Positions 51,089-60,287 are shown, counted from the first letter of the stretch. The stretch: DNA of 64,000 nucleotides from Mangrovibacter phragmitis (GCF_001655675.1 NZ_LYRP01000047.1:62001-126000); one strand, 5' to 3'. Notes: a model not told the origin generated them from the letters alone. Numbers and translations are program-made.

Positions 51089-51306
51089 TGAATAAAAAGG
51101 CAAAGAAACCAGCGTCAGTGCACCATGAAGAGTCTAATACCCGAGAGCAAGAAGAGAAAATAAAATCTGGTTTGGAAAATCTCATCAAGGAAATGGGCGA
51201 AAACAAATCAACTGAGCCTAAAGGACTGGCTTCAGGGGAAAGTGGTATCAATGGCGAACTGCTCATTAACTTAGGAAAAGATGAGTATGAGGGTGAAAAA
51301 TCATAA
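51088..51306 (+). CDS. Small hypothetical charged protein
   Basis: 72 residues, not recognised: hydrophilic, rich in Glu, Lys and Ser (HEESNTREQEEKIKSGLENLIKEMGENK), likely helical or disordered. Its ATG overlaps the acetyltransferase-fragment stop (ATGA), and the following gene starts inside its end, so it belongs to one unit of three. Confidence 0.5.
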   Translation: MNKKAKKPASVHHEESNTREQEEKIKSGLENLIKEMGENKSTEPKGLASGESGINGELLINLGKDEYEGEKS

Positions 51307-51478
51307 ATCATTAAGTGACACAGAAAAGCAATTCACTATTTTAGCTAATGAAGCCACCCCTAAAGATGCGTTTATAAAAGCATTCATTGCGGTTCAGGAT
51401 GCGTTATCCCAGATGAAGAGTGTTCAACATTCACAGGGTAAAAAACACACCAGTCGCAACAAAATTAAAGGTTATTGA
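51281..51478 (+). CDS. Small hypothetical protein, overlapping the previous gene
   Basis: 65 residues, not recognised: SLSDTEKQFTILANEATPKDAFIKAFIAVQDALSQMK forms an amphipathic helical stretch with a basic C-terminus. AGGAAAAG precedes the ATG. It overlaps the 72-residue gene by 26 bp in another frame. Confidence 0.5.
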   Translation: MSMRVKNHKSLSDTEKQFTILANEATPKDAFIKAFIAVQDALSQMKSVQHSQGKKHTSRNKIKGY

Positions 51479-51614
51479 ACCCATAAAAACCATTGTGAGC
51501 ACAATTTGTTATCACCCGGCACTTCTCAATATTTCTGAGGATGCAATCAGCAAAAGCAATAATTACAGGAACACGCAACGGAAAAGCCTTTCTGTTGCGT
51601 GTCTAAGGTAAGGC

Positions 51615-51869
51615 TTACTTCCCAGGCGCCACACCCTCTTTCGGCGGCTTGCATCCATCTGGTGGTGGCAGTGGCTTACCATCTTTTCCCATGGGGGGTT
51701 GTTTACCCTCTGGTGGAGGAAGTGGTTTACCATCACTACCTTTTGGTGGTTCAGGTGGCTTTTTGCAATCTACCGGGTGAGTGGTGGATGCCGGTTCAGC
51801 AGCCTGAACACTGGCAAAAGTAAACATGGCGCTGGCCGCGGCCAGTAGCACTATCGCAAATTTACACAT
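51615..51869 (-). CDS. Small exported proline/glycine-rich protein
   Basis: 84 residues: a clear signal peptide (MCKFAIVLLAAASAMFTFASVQA, cleavage after VQA), then about 60 residues made of a duplicated unit, PPKGSDGKPLPPPEGK and PPMGKDGKPLPPPDGCK. Two cysteines flank the repeats (DCKK and DGCK) and could form a disulfide. Not recognised; its composition suggests an extended periplasmic or extracellular peptide. Confidence 0.7.
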   Translation of the reverse strand: MCKFAIVLLAAASAMFTFASVQAAEPASTTHPVDCKKPPEPPKGSDGKPLPPPEGKQPPMGKDGKPLPPPDGCKPPKEGVAPGK

Positions 51870-52195
51870 ATTATTGTCCCAGAAGTTTTTTGCTTATTCT
51901 GGCCCCATCCCCACCAAAAATTGTGAGTAATTTGCGGCACAAATCAGGATAAATGTGTCAAATCATGTCAAAAAAACCACAAACATTTTAAAGTCTTCTC
52001 ATCATCGATTCACGCCTTGAGCTCAGCCCACCATTGGCGCAGTATAAAACCCGGACAGATAAAAAAAGACCAATAACCCCATCGATTTCACGTTGCCGTA
52101 CCCCAGGCTACGCCTTTTCATCCACCTTCTGAGGACAGTGGAGCCTTGTGCGCGTAACGTGAACGACAAGGGGCACGCAAGAGGATGAATACAAC
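51870..52195. other. Gene-free divergent region upstream of hcxB
   Basis: 326 bp holding the divergent promoters of the proline-rich protein and hcxB. It contains a T/A-rich part (51930-52000) but no operator I can name. Confidence 0.4.
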
Positions 52196-53278
52196 GTGAA
52201 CACAGGAATACGTATACAAGCACAACACCTCCATCAGTTTATTGAAGCGCTCTTTCGCCATGCGGGAAGTGAAGCCGAAGAAGCCAGCCGGGTGGCTGAC
52301 CACCTAGTCGCGGCGAACTTATCCGGGCACGACTCCCATGGCGCCGGCATGATCCCAAGCTATATCAACTCACTGGCACTGGGTTATTTACAACTGAACC
52401 AGCACGCAAAAGTCGTGCGGGATGCCGGTGCCATCGTCACGGTTGATGGCAATGCCGCCTTTGGTCAGGTCGCGGCGCTGGAAGCTATCAATATGGGGAT
52501 TGAAAAGGCGAAGCAGTTTGGCATTGCTGCCGTGGCATTACATAACGCACACCACATTGGCCGTATCGGTTACTGGGCTGAACAGTGCGCCGCTGCCGGG
52601 TTTATCTCTATCCATTTTGTGAATGTCCCTGGCGACCCAATGGTCGCCCCTTTCCGCGGCACCGACAGCCGTTTTGGCACCAACCCTTTCTGCGTGGTAT
52701 TCCCACGCAAAGATAAAGACCCGCTCTTGCTGGATTTCGCCACCAGCGCCATTGCGTTTGGTAAAACCCGGGTTGCCTGGCATAAAGGCCAGCAGGTGCC
52801 GGAAGGCTGCCTGATTGATTCACAAGGTGCTCCCACCACCGACCCGGCCGTGATGCAGACCCCGCCTTTAGGCGCGCTGCTCACCTTCGCACAGCATAAA
52901 GGGTATGCGCTGGCAACCATGTGTGAAATTCTGGGTGGCGCGTTATCTGGCGGGAAAACAACCCATAAAGAAACACTGCACGGCAGCGTTGACGCGATTT
53001 TTAATGGCATGACAACCATTATTCTTAACCCGGAAATGTTCGGTACGCCCGAAATGGAAAAAGAAACGGATGCGTTTATCAATTGGGTGAAATCCTCACC
53101 GCAGGCAGCAGATGAGCCTATTCTGGTGCCTGGTGAATGGGAAGCAACCAACCGTGCAATACGCAGGGCTGAAGGGATCCCGCTGGATAATGGCAGTTGG
53201 CAGGCTATTTGTGAAGCCGCACTGAAAGCAGGTATGCCACAAGAAGAACTGGAGCAGTTTCGCCTGCTCGTTCATTAA
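52196..53278 (+). CDS. hcxB: Hydroxycarboxylate dehydrogenase B
   Basis: A 360-residue member of the Ldh_2/malate-lactate dehydrogenase family, close to E. coli HcxB (YbiC, 361) throughout: NLSGHDSHGAGMIPSY with the catalytic His, HNAHHIGRIGYWAEQCAAAGF, DSRFGTNPFCVVFPRK and ATSAIAFGKTRVA. In E. coli it reduces 2-oxo acids such as oxaloacetate and phenylpyruvate derivatives with NAD(P)H. The start is a GTG at 52196; the nearby ATG at 52185 runs into a stop at once. In E. coli the gene lies elsewhere, so this is a rearranged neighbour. Confidence 0.93.
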   Translation: MNTGIRIQAQHLHQFIEALFRHAGSEAEEASRVADHLVAANLSGHDSHGAGMIPSYINSLALGYLQLNQHAKVVRDAGAIVTVDGNAAFGQVAALEAINMGIEKAKQFGIAAVALHNAHHIGRIGYWAEQCAAAGFISIHFVNVPGDPMVAPFRGTDSRFGTNPFCVVFPRKDKDPLLLDFATSAIAFGKTRVAWHKGQQVPEGCLIDSQGAPTTDPAVMQTPPLGALLTFAQHKGYALATMCEILGGALSGGKTTHKETLHGSVDAIFNGMTTIILNPEMFGTPEMEKETDAFINWVKSSPQAADEPILVPGEWEATNRAIRRAEGIPLDNGSWQAICEAALKAGMPQEELEQFRLLVH

Positions 53279-53290
53279 TTACTCCCTTCA

Positions 53291-53318
53291 GACCAGGGTG
53301 CGGAAACACGCCCTGGTC
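53291..53318 (+). terminator. Hairpin after hcxB
   Basis: GACCAGGG(TGCG) with CGCCCTGGTC around a GAAACA loop, 12 bp after the stop. The following ATTTCATT is only moderately T-rich. Confidence 0.7.
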
Positions 53319-53521
53319 ATTTCATTACCCCAGCCTTACAGCAAAAAACGCACTAACCGACACAAAAAAACGCGTAATTATTTGATAAATAAATAGTTAC
53401 CACAAAAATATCATTCAATTTTTTTGAACCATTGTTGCAATTTTTTAGATTTCTCTCCACTTGAGAGGCGGTTATGCTGCGCAGGTGACAATCACTTTTT
53501 GTGCATATTCAGGGATATATT

Positions 53522-53953
53522 ATGTTAACCAATCTTTATTCTCGTTTTTCCAGCGCGGTAGATCACCCGGACTTCGCCCGCCTGTTACTGCGACTTGTAT
53601 TTGGCATCCTGATGTTATTTCATGGCACTGCAAAAATGCAGAATGGCGTTGAGTGGATTAAACCCATGCTCGCAGCCCATGGTTTACCCGGTTTTGTCGC
53701 CTATGGCGCTTATATTGGCGAAGTTGTCGCCCCGGTATTGATTATTATTGGTCTGTTTACCCGCGTTGCTGGCCTGGTGTATGCCTTTAACCTGGTTGTC
53801 GCGGTGTTGCTGGTTGGGATGGGGAAATTCTTTGTGCGCACGCAAGTCGGTGCATGGGCACTGGAAACAGAAGCGCTGTATTTCTTCGGCGGCATTTTCA
53901 TTATGTTGCTGGGTGCCGGTAAATACTCACTGTTTAAAGGTAAACTCAGCTAA
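53522..53953 (+). CDS. DoxX family membrane protein
   Basis: 143 residues with four hydrophobic segments (LLLRLVFGILMLFHGTAKMQNG; AYIGEVVAPVLIIIGLFTRVAGLVYAFNLVVAVLLVGMG; LYFFGGIFIMLLGAGKYSL), the DoxX layout. Family members are linked to redox and quinone reactions, but no function is fixed. The ATG at 53522 has AGGG seven bases upstream, better than an ATG seven codons earlier. It is convergent with yqjH. Confidence 0.87.
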   Translation: MLTNLYSRFSSAVDHPDFARLLLRLVFGILMLFHGTAKMQNGVEWIKPMLAAHGLPGFVAYGAYIGEVVAPVLIIIGLFTRVAGLVYAFNLVVAVLLVGMGKFFVRTQVGAWALETEALYFFGGIFIMLLGAGKYSLFKGKLS

Positions 53954-54021
53954 GTATATTTCAGCCCGGCAGAGCCAAATCTGCCGGATATTTGCCACTC
54001 ACACAGCACAAGCGCACTGTA

Positions 54022-54801
54022 TTAACGTTTATCGTGCCAGTAAGCAACGGTACGAACCAGTTGTGCATCCCGCCCTACACTTAGCTGTTCTCCGAGTTGC
54101 TTCGCGACCTTACCCTCACCAGTCACCCAAATGAAATAATCCTCTTCAGGAATGGTCAGAGCCAGTGCATGGCGCGCCACGGTTTCAGGGCTTTCGCCAA
54201 CAAACCATTCGATATTCACACCCGGTTCAGCGGTTAAATATTCACAGGCCTGCTGGCTGTGCACAGAAACCAGCGCTGTCACCTGCCCCTGAAACTGGCG
54301 GGCGTTGAGTTCGGCCAGGCGGCGGCGTAATGCAGGCATGCCAGACTCATCACAAACATAGAGTTGCCAGTGATACTCTGTGGGAACTATCAGTGAACCC
54401 CGTGGCCCGCCCATATACAGCGTATCGCCAGGTTTAGCCTGCACAGCCCAGTTACTTGCCACACCACCGTCATGGATATAAAAGTCCACTGTCAGTTCTT
54501 GTGTGGACGGGTCATAAATTGGCGTGTAATCACGAGCAGAAGGGCGAACGTCATTCTGCCAGATAATGCCATCTTCACCTGCAACAGGTGGCACAAAACC
54601 ACTATCAGGTTCAGGGAAAAAGAGTTTGATATGGTCATCAAAACCTTGTGATTCAAAACCTTCCAGTTCATCACCGCCGGCCACAATACGCTGGAAGTGG
54701 CCAGCGACCCGTTCCGTGCGCATCACAGTCAGTTTTCGAAAGCGTAATGCATTGCGGGCACGGCGGGGATAGTGTGTTGTTGCAGAGCGGGGTTGTGTCA
54801 T
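54022..54801 (-). CDS. yqjH: NADPH-dependent ferric-chelate reductase YqjH
   Basis: A 259-residue siderophore-interacting FAD protein. The FAD-binding domain has DDHIKLFFPEP, YTPIYDPSTQELTVDFYIHDGGVASNWA and KPGDTLYMGGPRGS; the C-terminal NADPH domain has YVCDESGMPALRRRL, WVTGEGKVAKQL and the ending YWHDKR. It releases iron from ferric siderophores in the cytoplasm. AGGAG precedes the ATG. A Fur-like box and palindromes lie between it and divergent yqjI. Confidence 0.95.
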   Translation of the reverse strand: MTQPRSATTHYPRRARNALRFRKLTVMRTERVAGHFQRIVAGGDELEGFESQGFDDHIKLFFPEPDSGFVPPVAGEDGIIWQNDVRPSARDYTPIYDPSTQELTVDFYIHDGGVASNWAVQAKPGDTLYMGGPRGSLIVPTEYHWQLYVCDESGMPALRRRLAELNARQFQGQVTALVSVHSQQACEYLTAEPGVNIEWFVGESPETVARHALALTIPEEDYFIWVTGEGKVAKQLGEQLSVGRDAQLVRTVAYWHDKR

Positions 54802-54824
54802 AGGAGCTCCTGTATAGTCTAATT

Positions 54825-54838
54825 TTAGATATATCTAA
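54825..54838. promoter_or_regulatory. Palindrome near the yqjH start, candidate YqjI operator
   Basis: TTAGATATATCTAA is a perfect 14-bp palindrome 24 bp upstream of yqjH. Near-copies lie in front of yqjI (55007-55030). E. coli YqjI represses both genes from sites in this same intergenic region, so these are the obvious candidate operators. Confidence 0.65.
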
Positions 54839-54845
54839 TCGTCAG

Positions 54846-54866
54846 TTAATGATAATGATTGTTATC
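54846..54866. promoter_or_regulatory. Fur-like box upstream of yqjH
   Basis: The stretch TAATGATAATGATTGTTATCC contains TGATAAT-G-ATTGTTA, matching the 7-1-7 Fur inverted repeat at 12 of 14 arm positions. Fur control fits an iron-reductase gene and is known for yqjH in E. coli. Confidence 0.7.
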
Positions 54867-55006
54867 CGTGATTTATGCAAGACAAAATTTGATATATCAG
54901 CACTTGTCACCACCACCAACCACAACAAGTTAAGAATTAAATACAAATCAATAAGTTAAAGTAAAATAAATGAAATAAACTTTGTAATATTTGCTAAAAA
55001 ATATAA

Positions 55007-55030
55007 TTAGATATATTTTAGATATATCTA
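55007..55030. promoter_or_regulatory. Overlapping palindromes upstream of yqjI
   Basis: TTAGATATATTTTA (55007-55020) runs into TTAGATATATCTA (55018-55030), two copies of the element seen near yqjH. They sit about 75-95 bp before the yqjI ATG and suit autorepression by a PadR dimer. Confidence 0.65.
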
Positions 55031-55103
55031 TATTACACCTACCATTCAGATACTGAATGCAACAACAGGTGCATAAATTAAACACAACAATAAGGTTGTC
55101 CCT

Positions 55104-55775
55104 ATGAGAGATTTTTTCCGTTTACAAATGCGTCACGATAACGGGCGCGGAGAAGAAGGCGAAGGGCGTTGCCATGGCAGAGGTCGCCATAGCCGTATGG
55201 AAGGTGAGGAACAAAACCGTGAAATGCGTGGCCGTGAGGAACGTGGGCACGGAGAACGGGGCCGTGGTAGACATGCTGGGTGCGACATGAATGAACGTGG
55301 CGGGCATCGCCGTAAACGCTTCTTTGGCCACGGCGAACTGCGGATCGTAGTGCTCGATATCCTGTCTCAGGATACCAGCCACGGCTATGAACTGATCAAG
55401 TCTATCGAAAACATGACGGAAGGCCATTATGTTCCGAGTGCGGGCGTTATCTACCCCACGCTGGATTTTCTTGAGTCCAACAAACTGATTCACCTGGAAG
55501 ATGAAGAAAACGGGCGCAAAAAAATCACCATTACAGAACTGGGACAGCAATGGTTAGCAGCGCACAATGAGGAATTGAGTCAAATTAAAGAACGCATCGC
55601 AGCTAAAGCGGTAGGCCGTAAATTGAGAACCAACCCAGATATGAAACGGGCGCTGGACAACATCAAAGCGGTGCTGGATTTGAAAGTGAATCAACAAGGC
55701 GTTGAGCCTGCTACGCTCAAACAAATTATCGGCATCATTGATAAAGCCGCACTGGATATTTCACAACTGGATTAA
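55104..55775 (+). CDS. yqjI: PadR-family metal-responsive repressor YqjI
   Basis: 223 residues. The C-terminal part (from about residue 72: FFGHGELRIVVLDILSQD, SHGYELIKSIE, VIYPTLDFLE) is a PadR winged-helix domain plus dimerisation helices, nearly matching E. coli YqjI. The N-terminal arm is different: E. coli has a dense His/Cys nickel-binding extension, whereas here it is mostly Arg/Glu/Gly with only about seven His and two Cys in 70 residues. Repression of yqjH is expected; the metal response may be altered. Confidence 0.92.
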   Translation: MRDFFRLQMRHDNGRGEEGEGRCHGRGRHSRMEGEEQNREMRGREERGHGERGRGRHAGCDMNERGGHRRKRFFGHGELRIVVLDILSQDTSHGYELIKSIENMTEGHYVPSAGVIYPTLDFLESNKLIHLEDEENGRKKITITELGQQWLAAHNEELSQIKERIAAKAVGRKLRTNPDMKRALDNIKAVLDLKVNQQGVEPATLKQIIGIIDKAALDISQLD

Positions 55776-55786
55776 AAAGCAAGCAA

Positions 55787-55802
55787 CCAGCCCGCAGGCT
55801 GG
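55787..55802. terminator. Short hairpin between yqjI and the aminotransferase gene
   Basis: CCAGCC-CGCA-GGCTGG lies between two convergent genes, 12 bp after the yqjI stop. There is no long T tract, so strength is uncertain. Confidence 0.5.
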
Positions 55803-55821
55803 CCGCTTACCTGGGGAGTGG

Positions 55822-57159
55822 TTAACGGACCAGGCCGCTGAACTGACCCAGTACCTGGTCAATGATTGCCAGGCCTTGTTTCACTTCATCGGCAGTAACC
55901 GTGCAGGGCGGAACCACATGAATGCGGTTTTCCACCACAAAGCTCAGTAGCCCGGCTTCGGTCAACGCCAGCTTGATGGCCGCCATATCGGCTGCAGCGA
56001 CGGGTGTTTTGGTTTCAGGGTTGGTCACCAGTTCCAGTGCCTGGAATACGCCAACCCCACGCACTTCACCCACCAGCGCATATTTTTCTGAAAGCGCATT
56101 CAGGCCGGCACGCAGTGCACCATCACCCACCAGTGCTGCATTTTCCACAACGTTTTCTTCTTTCATTGCGTCCAGCGTGGCGACAATCGCCGCCATCGCC
56201 AGTGGGTGCCCGGAATAAGTCAGGCCACCGGCAAAAAAGTGGTCATCAAAATAATGGGAAATGGCTTCAGAAATCAGTACGCCACCTGCCGGTACATAAC
56301 CTGCGTTCACCCCTTTTGCGAAGGTGATAAGATCAGGTACCACGTCATCATGTTCAAACGCAAACCAGCGGCCGGTGCGGCCAAAACCTGCCATCACTTC
56401 ATCCAGAATCAGGACAATGCCAAATTCATCGGCCAGAGCACGCACACCTTTCATGTACCCTGCAGGCGGCACCAGAATGCCTGCGGTACCTGGAATACTT
56501 TCCAGTAAAATAGCGGCAATAGAAGCCGGGCCTTCGCATTCAATAATACGGCGTAAATGCTGTAACGCACGCGCGCACTCTTCTTGTTCGTTGGTGGCAT
56601 TGAACTCAGAGCGGTAGAGATACGGGTTGAAGAAATGCACATGGCCGCGAGAATATTCGTTTGGTACACGGCGCCAGTCACCGGTCGCGGCAATCGCGCT
56701 ACCGGTATTACCGTGATAAGAGCGGTAGGCTGACAGCACTTTATCGCGCCCGGTGTATAAACGCGCCATACGGATCGCGTTTTCGTTGGCATCGGCCCCG
56801 GCGTTAGTAAAGAAAACTTTATGGAAACCCGCGGGTGCCAGTTCCACAATGCGTTTTGCGGCTTCACCACGCGCCAGGTTAGCCGTTGCCGGGGCAATTG
56901 TCACCAGCTCTTCAAGCTGCGCTTTCATGGCTGCCAGCACTTTGGGGTGCTGATAACCGATATTGACGTTAACTAACTGGCTGCTGAAATCGAGGTATTT
57001 TTTGCCGTCGTAATCCCATAACTGGCAGCCTTTTGCGCCAGCAATAACTAATGGGTTCAGGTTGCCCTGCGCAGACCATGAGTGAAATACATAAGAACGG
57101 TCCAGCTGACGCACATCGTTATTTGTTAGAAAATTCTCGCCCTGTAATGCCAGTTTCAT
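55822..57159 (-). CDS. Omega-amino acid aminotransferase, putative taurine aminotransferase
   Basis: A 445-residue class III PLP aminotransferase, not PatA although E. coli patA is near yqjI. Key parts are TNAGADANENAIRMAR for PLP phosphate, Tyr148-His-Gly, Asp253 in ILDEVMAGFGRTG and the PLP lysine Lys282 in TFAKGVNAGYVP. The N-terminal RSYVFHSWSAQGNLNPLVI resembles taurine/omega-amino acid:pyruvate or 2-oxoglutarate transaminases. The ATG at 57159 has GGAGG six bases upstream; an earlier ATG adds 18 residues. It diverges from an SDR reductase. Together with an ABC importer and MocR regulator this fits taurine to sulfoacetaldehyde, though beta-alanine or GABA are alternatives. Confidence 0.82.
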   Translation of the reverse strand: MKLALQGENFLTNNDVRQLDRSYVFHSWSAQGNLNPLVIAGAKGCQLWDYDGKKYLDFSSQLVNVNIGYQHPKVLAAMKAQLEELVTIAPATANLARGEAAKRIVELAPAGFHKVFFTNAGADANENAIRMARLYTGRDKVLSAYRSYHGNTGSAIAATGDWRRVPNEYSRGHVHFFNPYLYRSEFNATNEQEECARALQHLRRIIECEGPASIAAILLESIPGTAGILVPPAGYMKGVRALADEFGIVLILDEVMAGFGRTGRWFAFEHDDVVPDLITFAKGVNAGYVPAGGVLISEAISHYFDDHFFAGGLTYSGHPLAMAAIVATLDAMKEENVVENAALVGDGALRAGLNALSEKYALVGEVRGVGVFQALELVTNPETKTPVAAADMAAIKLALTEAGLLSFVVENRIHVVPPCTVTADEVKQGLAIIDQVLGQFSGLVR

Positions 57160-57263
57160 ACCTGCCCTCCTGAATCTTACGCTCAACATTTCGGTCAAAA
57201 CCCTTGAATTCATCCTGAGCCTGTAACAACCAGACCAGGTAGAGCCAGAAGCAGATTTTTACT

Positions 57264-57282
57264 GTGACAAGAGGTGTCACAA
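57264..57282. promoter_or_regulatory. Inverted repeat TGTGACA-N5-TGTCACA between the aminotransferase and SDR genes
   Basis: A perfect 7-bp inverted repeat around AGAGG, in the shared control region of the two divergent catabolic genes. The spacing (nine bases between TGTGA and TCACA) is wrong for CRP, which needs six. It may be bound by the MocR regulator encoded nearby. Confidence 0.5.
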
Positions 57283-57340
57283 GCCAGTCAGTCATCTGGC
57301 TCTGTCTCACTCCCTCGCCGCTTCTTATAGTGCGAACTGA

Positions 57341-58144
<804 letters not shown>

Positions 58145-58152
58145 CAAAATAT

Positions 58153-58180
58153 CGGCCCACCGTTTCTGTGGGCCGTTATT
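58153..58180. terminator. Terminator between the SDR gene and the ABC ATPase gene
   Basis: CGGCCCAC/GTGGGCCG around a seven-base loop, 8 bp after the SDR stop, followed by TTATT. It separates convergent genes. Confidence 0.75.
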
Positions 58181-58207
58181 GCCGGCTACATGGGAATAAC
58201 ATACATC

Positions 58208-58969
58208 TCAGCGCGTGGTCGCCAAAAAGCGCTGCACACGTTCAGAATCAGGATTAGTAAAGAATTTTTCGGGTGCGGCTTTCTCAATTAACACGCCTTT
58301 TTCCAAAAATACCACCTGGTCTGACACCTGGCGGGCAAAGTCCATCTCGTGAGTCACCACCACCATGGTGTAACCTTCCGCTGCCAGTGCTTTCATTACT
58401 GCCAGCACTTCGCCAACCAGTTCAGGATCCAGCGCCGAAGTCGGTTCATCAAACAGAATCACTTCCGGTGACATAGCTAACGAGCGGGCAATTGCCACAC
58501 GCTGCTTCTGCCCACCGGATAACGTAATGGGGTAACTGTCGGCCTTGTGGTTCATACCCACTTTTTCCAGTTGTTTATGGGCAATCTGGTTGGCTTCCGC
58601 ACGTTTGAGGCCCTTGACGTGCAATAACGCTTCTGTCACGTTTTGCAGCACCGTCAGGTGCGGCCACAAATTAAAACTCTGGAACACCATACCCACACGT
58701 TCACGCACTTTTGACAGCTCACGGTGAGACATATGTTTGCCACTGTCATCCACGCCGATACGGCTACCAGAAATACGAATTTCGCCGCGATCAGGCTGTT
58801 CCAGCCAGTTCATGCAACGCAGCAACGTCGATTTACCCGAACCGGATGACCCCAGAATGCTGATGACTTCCCCCTTTTGTACATCCAGGTTGATATCACG
58901 TAACACTTCCACATTATCGAATTGCTTCGAGACATTTTTAATACTAACTGCCGCATTCTCAGGCATGGG
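58208..58969 (-). CDS. Polar amino acid-type ABC transporter ATPase
   Basis: 253 residues with Walker [11 protein letters not shown], signature [16 protein letters not shown], Walker [15 protein letters not shown] and the switch histidine in VTHEMDFA. The ATG at 58969 has GAGG eight bases upstream and overlaps the stop of the upstream permease by 11 bp; an earlier ATG seven codons upstream is less well placed. It energises the importer made with the next three genes. Confidence 0.94.
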   Translation of the reverse strand, partial: PMPENAAVSIKNVSKQFDNVEVLRDINLDVQKGEVISILGSSGSGKSTLLRCMNWLEQPDRGEIRISGSRIGVDDSGKHMSHRELSKVRERVGMVFQSFNLWPHLTVLQNVTEALLHVKGLKRAEANQIAHKQLEKVGMNHKADSYPITLSGGQKQRVAIARSLAMSPEVILFDEPTSALDPELVGEVLAVMKALAAEGYTMVVVTHEMDFARQVSDQVVFLEKGVLIEKAAPEKFFTNPDSERVQRFLATTR

Positions 58970-59624
58970 TAATTCCTCGTTTCGCGCCATAGCTATTCAG
59001 GCGTTTAATCAATAACTCAAGCAGCACACTGACACCCCAGTACAGGCCAATGGCAACAATAAATGCATTAAATGGAATGAAATAAGTCGCCTGGACACTG
59101 TTTGCTGCAGCAGTAATTTCCTGAACAGTAATAATGCACAAGAAAGCTGTATCTTTCAGGCAGATAATTAACTGGTTACCCATCAGTGGCAGCGCACCGG
59201 AAAAAATATTCGGTGTAATAATCCGGGTAAAGGTTTTATAACGGGAAAAACCTTGCGCAGTCGCCGCTTCAATATAGCCAGTAGAAAAAATCCGCCGCTG
59301 GCTACGTAATATTTCATAAAAATATGCACTGTGATAAATAATCAGTGAAACCAGACCAGCTGTCCAGGCTTCCATACTAATGCCAATCTCAGGCAAACCG
59401 TAATAAAGTAAATAAGCCAGAATCAGAAAAGGCACTGCCCGCATCAGGCTTACAAAATAGTGAATAATGTTATTCAGCACTTTTGACTGCAGTTCGGTTA
59501 AATACAATACTGTAGTACCAATGATAATTCCCGCAATCGCAGTAATAACGAACAATTCAAGGGTCGAAATAAACCCCTGCAGAAACAAATCTCGTGCTGA
59601 CCAGACTATCGCCCATTGGTTCAT
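58959..59624 (-). CDS. Polar amino acid-type ABC permease (second subunit)
   Basis: 221 residues, HisMQ family, about five membrane helices, with the EAA loop [21 protein letters not shown]. With the neighbouring permease it should form a heterodimeric channel. GGAG precedes the start; its end overlaps the ATPase gene. Confidence 0.93.
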   Translation of the reverse strand: MNQWAIVWSARDLFLQGFISTLELFVITAIAGIIIGTTVLYLTELQSKVLNNIIHYFVSLMRAVPFLILAYLLYYGLPEIGISMEAWTAGLVSLIIYHSAYFYEILRSQRRIFSTGYIEAATAQGFSRYKTFTRIITPNIFSGALPLMGNQLIICLKDTAFLCIITVQEITAAANSVQATYFIPFNAFIVAIGLYWGVSVLLELLIKRLNSYGAKRGITHA

Positions 59625-59645
59625 AGCGTCTCCAAATACTCTGCT

Positions 59646-60287
59646 TTACCGCGCCAGGCGTTTCGCTTTACGTTCTGCTAAATTTTGTAATTTAAGCAGT
59701 ACGCCAATAATTACTATATACAGTAAACCCGCCGCCAGGATAGGTGATAACGGCTCATAAGTTACTGCAGAAATACGGTTTGTTACCCGGGTTAAATCCA
59801 CCACACCGATAACAGCAATCGCCGGGCTGCCCTTAATTAAAAAAGACATTTCATTTACCAATGCTGGCAGGCTTTCAATCCACATCTGTGGCAACATGAT
59901 ATAACGGAAATAAGTCCAGCGTTGCATTCCTACCGCTTCAGCAGCTTCTTTTTGCTCTTTGGGAAAATGGGTAAAGGCATTACGCCAGATCTCTGCATTG
60001 AATGCGGAAGTATTCAGTGTCAGTGCCACAATGGCGGCAATACTTTTATCAAGGTTAATACCAACCGCCGGTAATGAAAGAAACAAAAACAAGACTAATG
60101 TCACCAACGGTGTGGCACGCGCCAGGCTGATGTACAGCACCAGGATAGTGTCCACAACGGGGATCTTCATCATTCGAATAAACGCGATGACCAGACCAAT
60201 CGACACCCCGAACAGGATAGCGATGCCGGAAATCCACAACGTCGCCCAGGCGCCTTCAAATAATAACTGCCAAGATATCGCGTCCAT
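59646..60287 (-). CDS. Polar amino acid-type ABC permease (first subunit)
   Basis: 213 residues, HisMQ family, with helices at FEGAWATLWISGIAILFGVSIGLV and following, and the EAA loop EAAEAVGMQRWTYFRYIMLPQ. AAGGAG lies seven bases before the ATG. An intrinsic hairpin separates it from the binding-protein gene upstream. Confidence 0.93.
   Translation of the reverse strand: MDAISWQLLFEGAWATLWISGIAILFGVSIGLVIAFIRMMKIPVVDTILVLYISLARATPLVTLVLFLFLSLPAVGINLDKSIAAIVALTLNTSAFNAEIWRNAFTHFPKEQKEAAEAVGMQRWTYFRYIMLPQMWIESLPALVNEMSFLIKGSPAIAVIGVVDLTRVTNRISAVTYEPLSPILAAGLLYIVIIGVLLKLQNLAERKAKRLAR

Noticed and set aside
42645-51869. Integrated prophage or integrative element at ileX
   Set aside because: No integrase, phage genes or repeated tRNA 3' end were found within the window; only the accessory gene content is unusual.
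55822-57159. Putrescine aminotransferase PatA, expected near yqjI by E. coli synteny
   Set aside because: The protein does not match PatA at the N-terminus or around the active site and lacks the long PatA leader; it fits omega-amino acid transaminases better.
57264-57282. CRP binding site (TGTGA...TCACA)
   Set aside because: The half-sites are nine bases apart instead of six, so CRP dimer spacing is not met.
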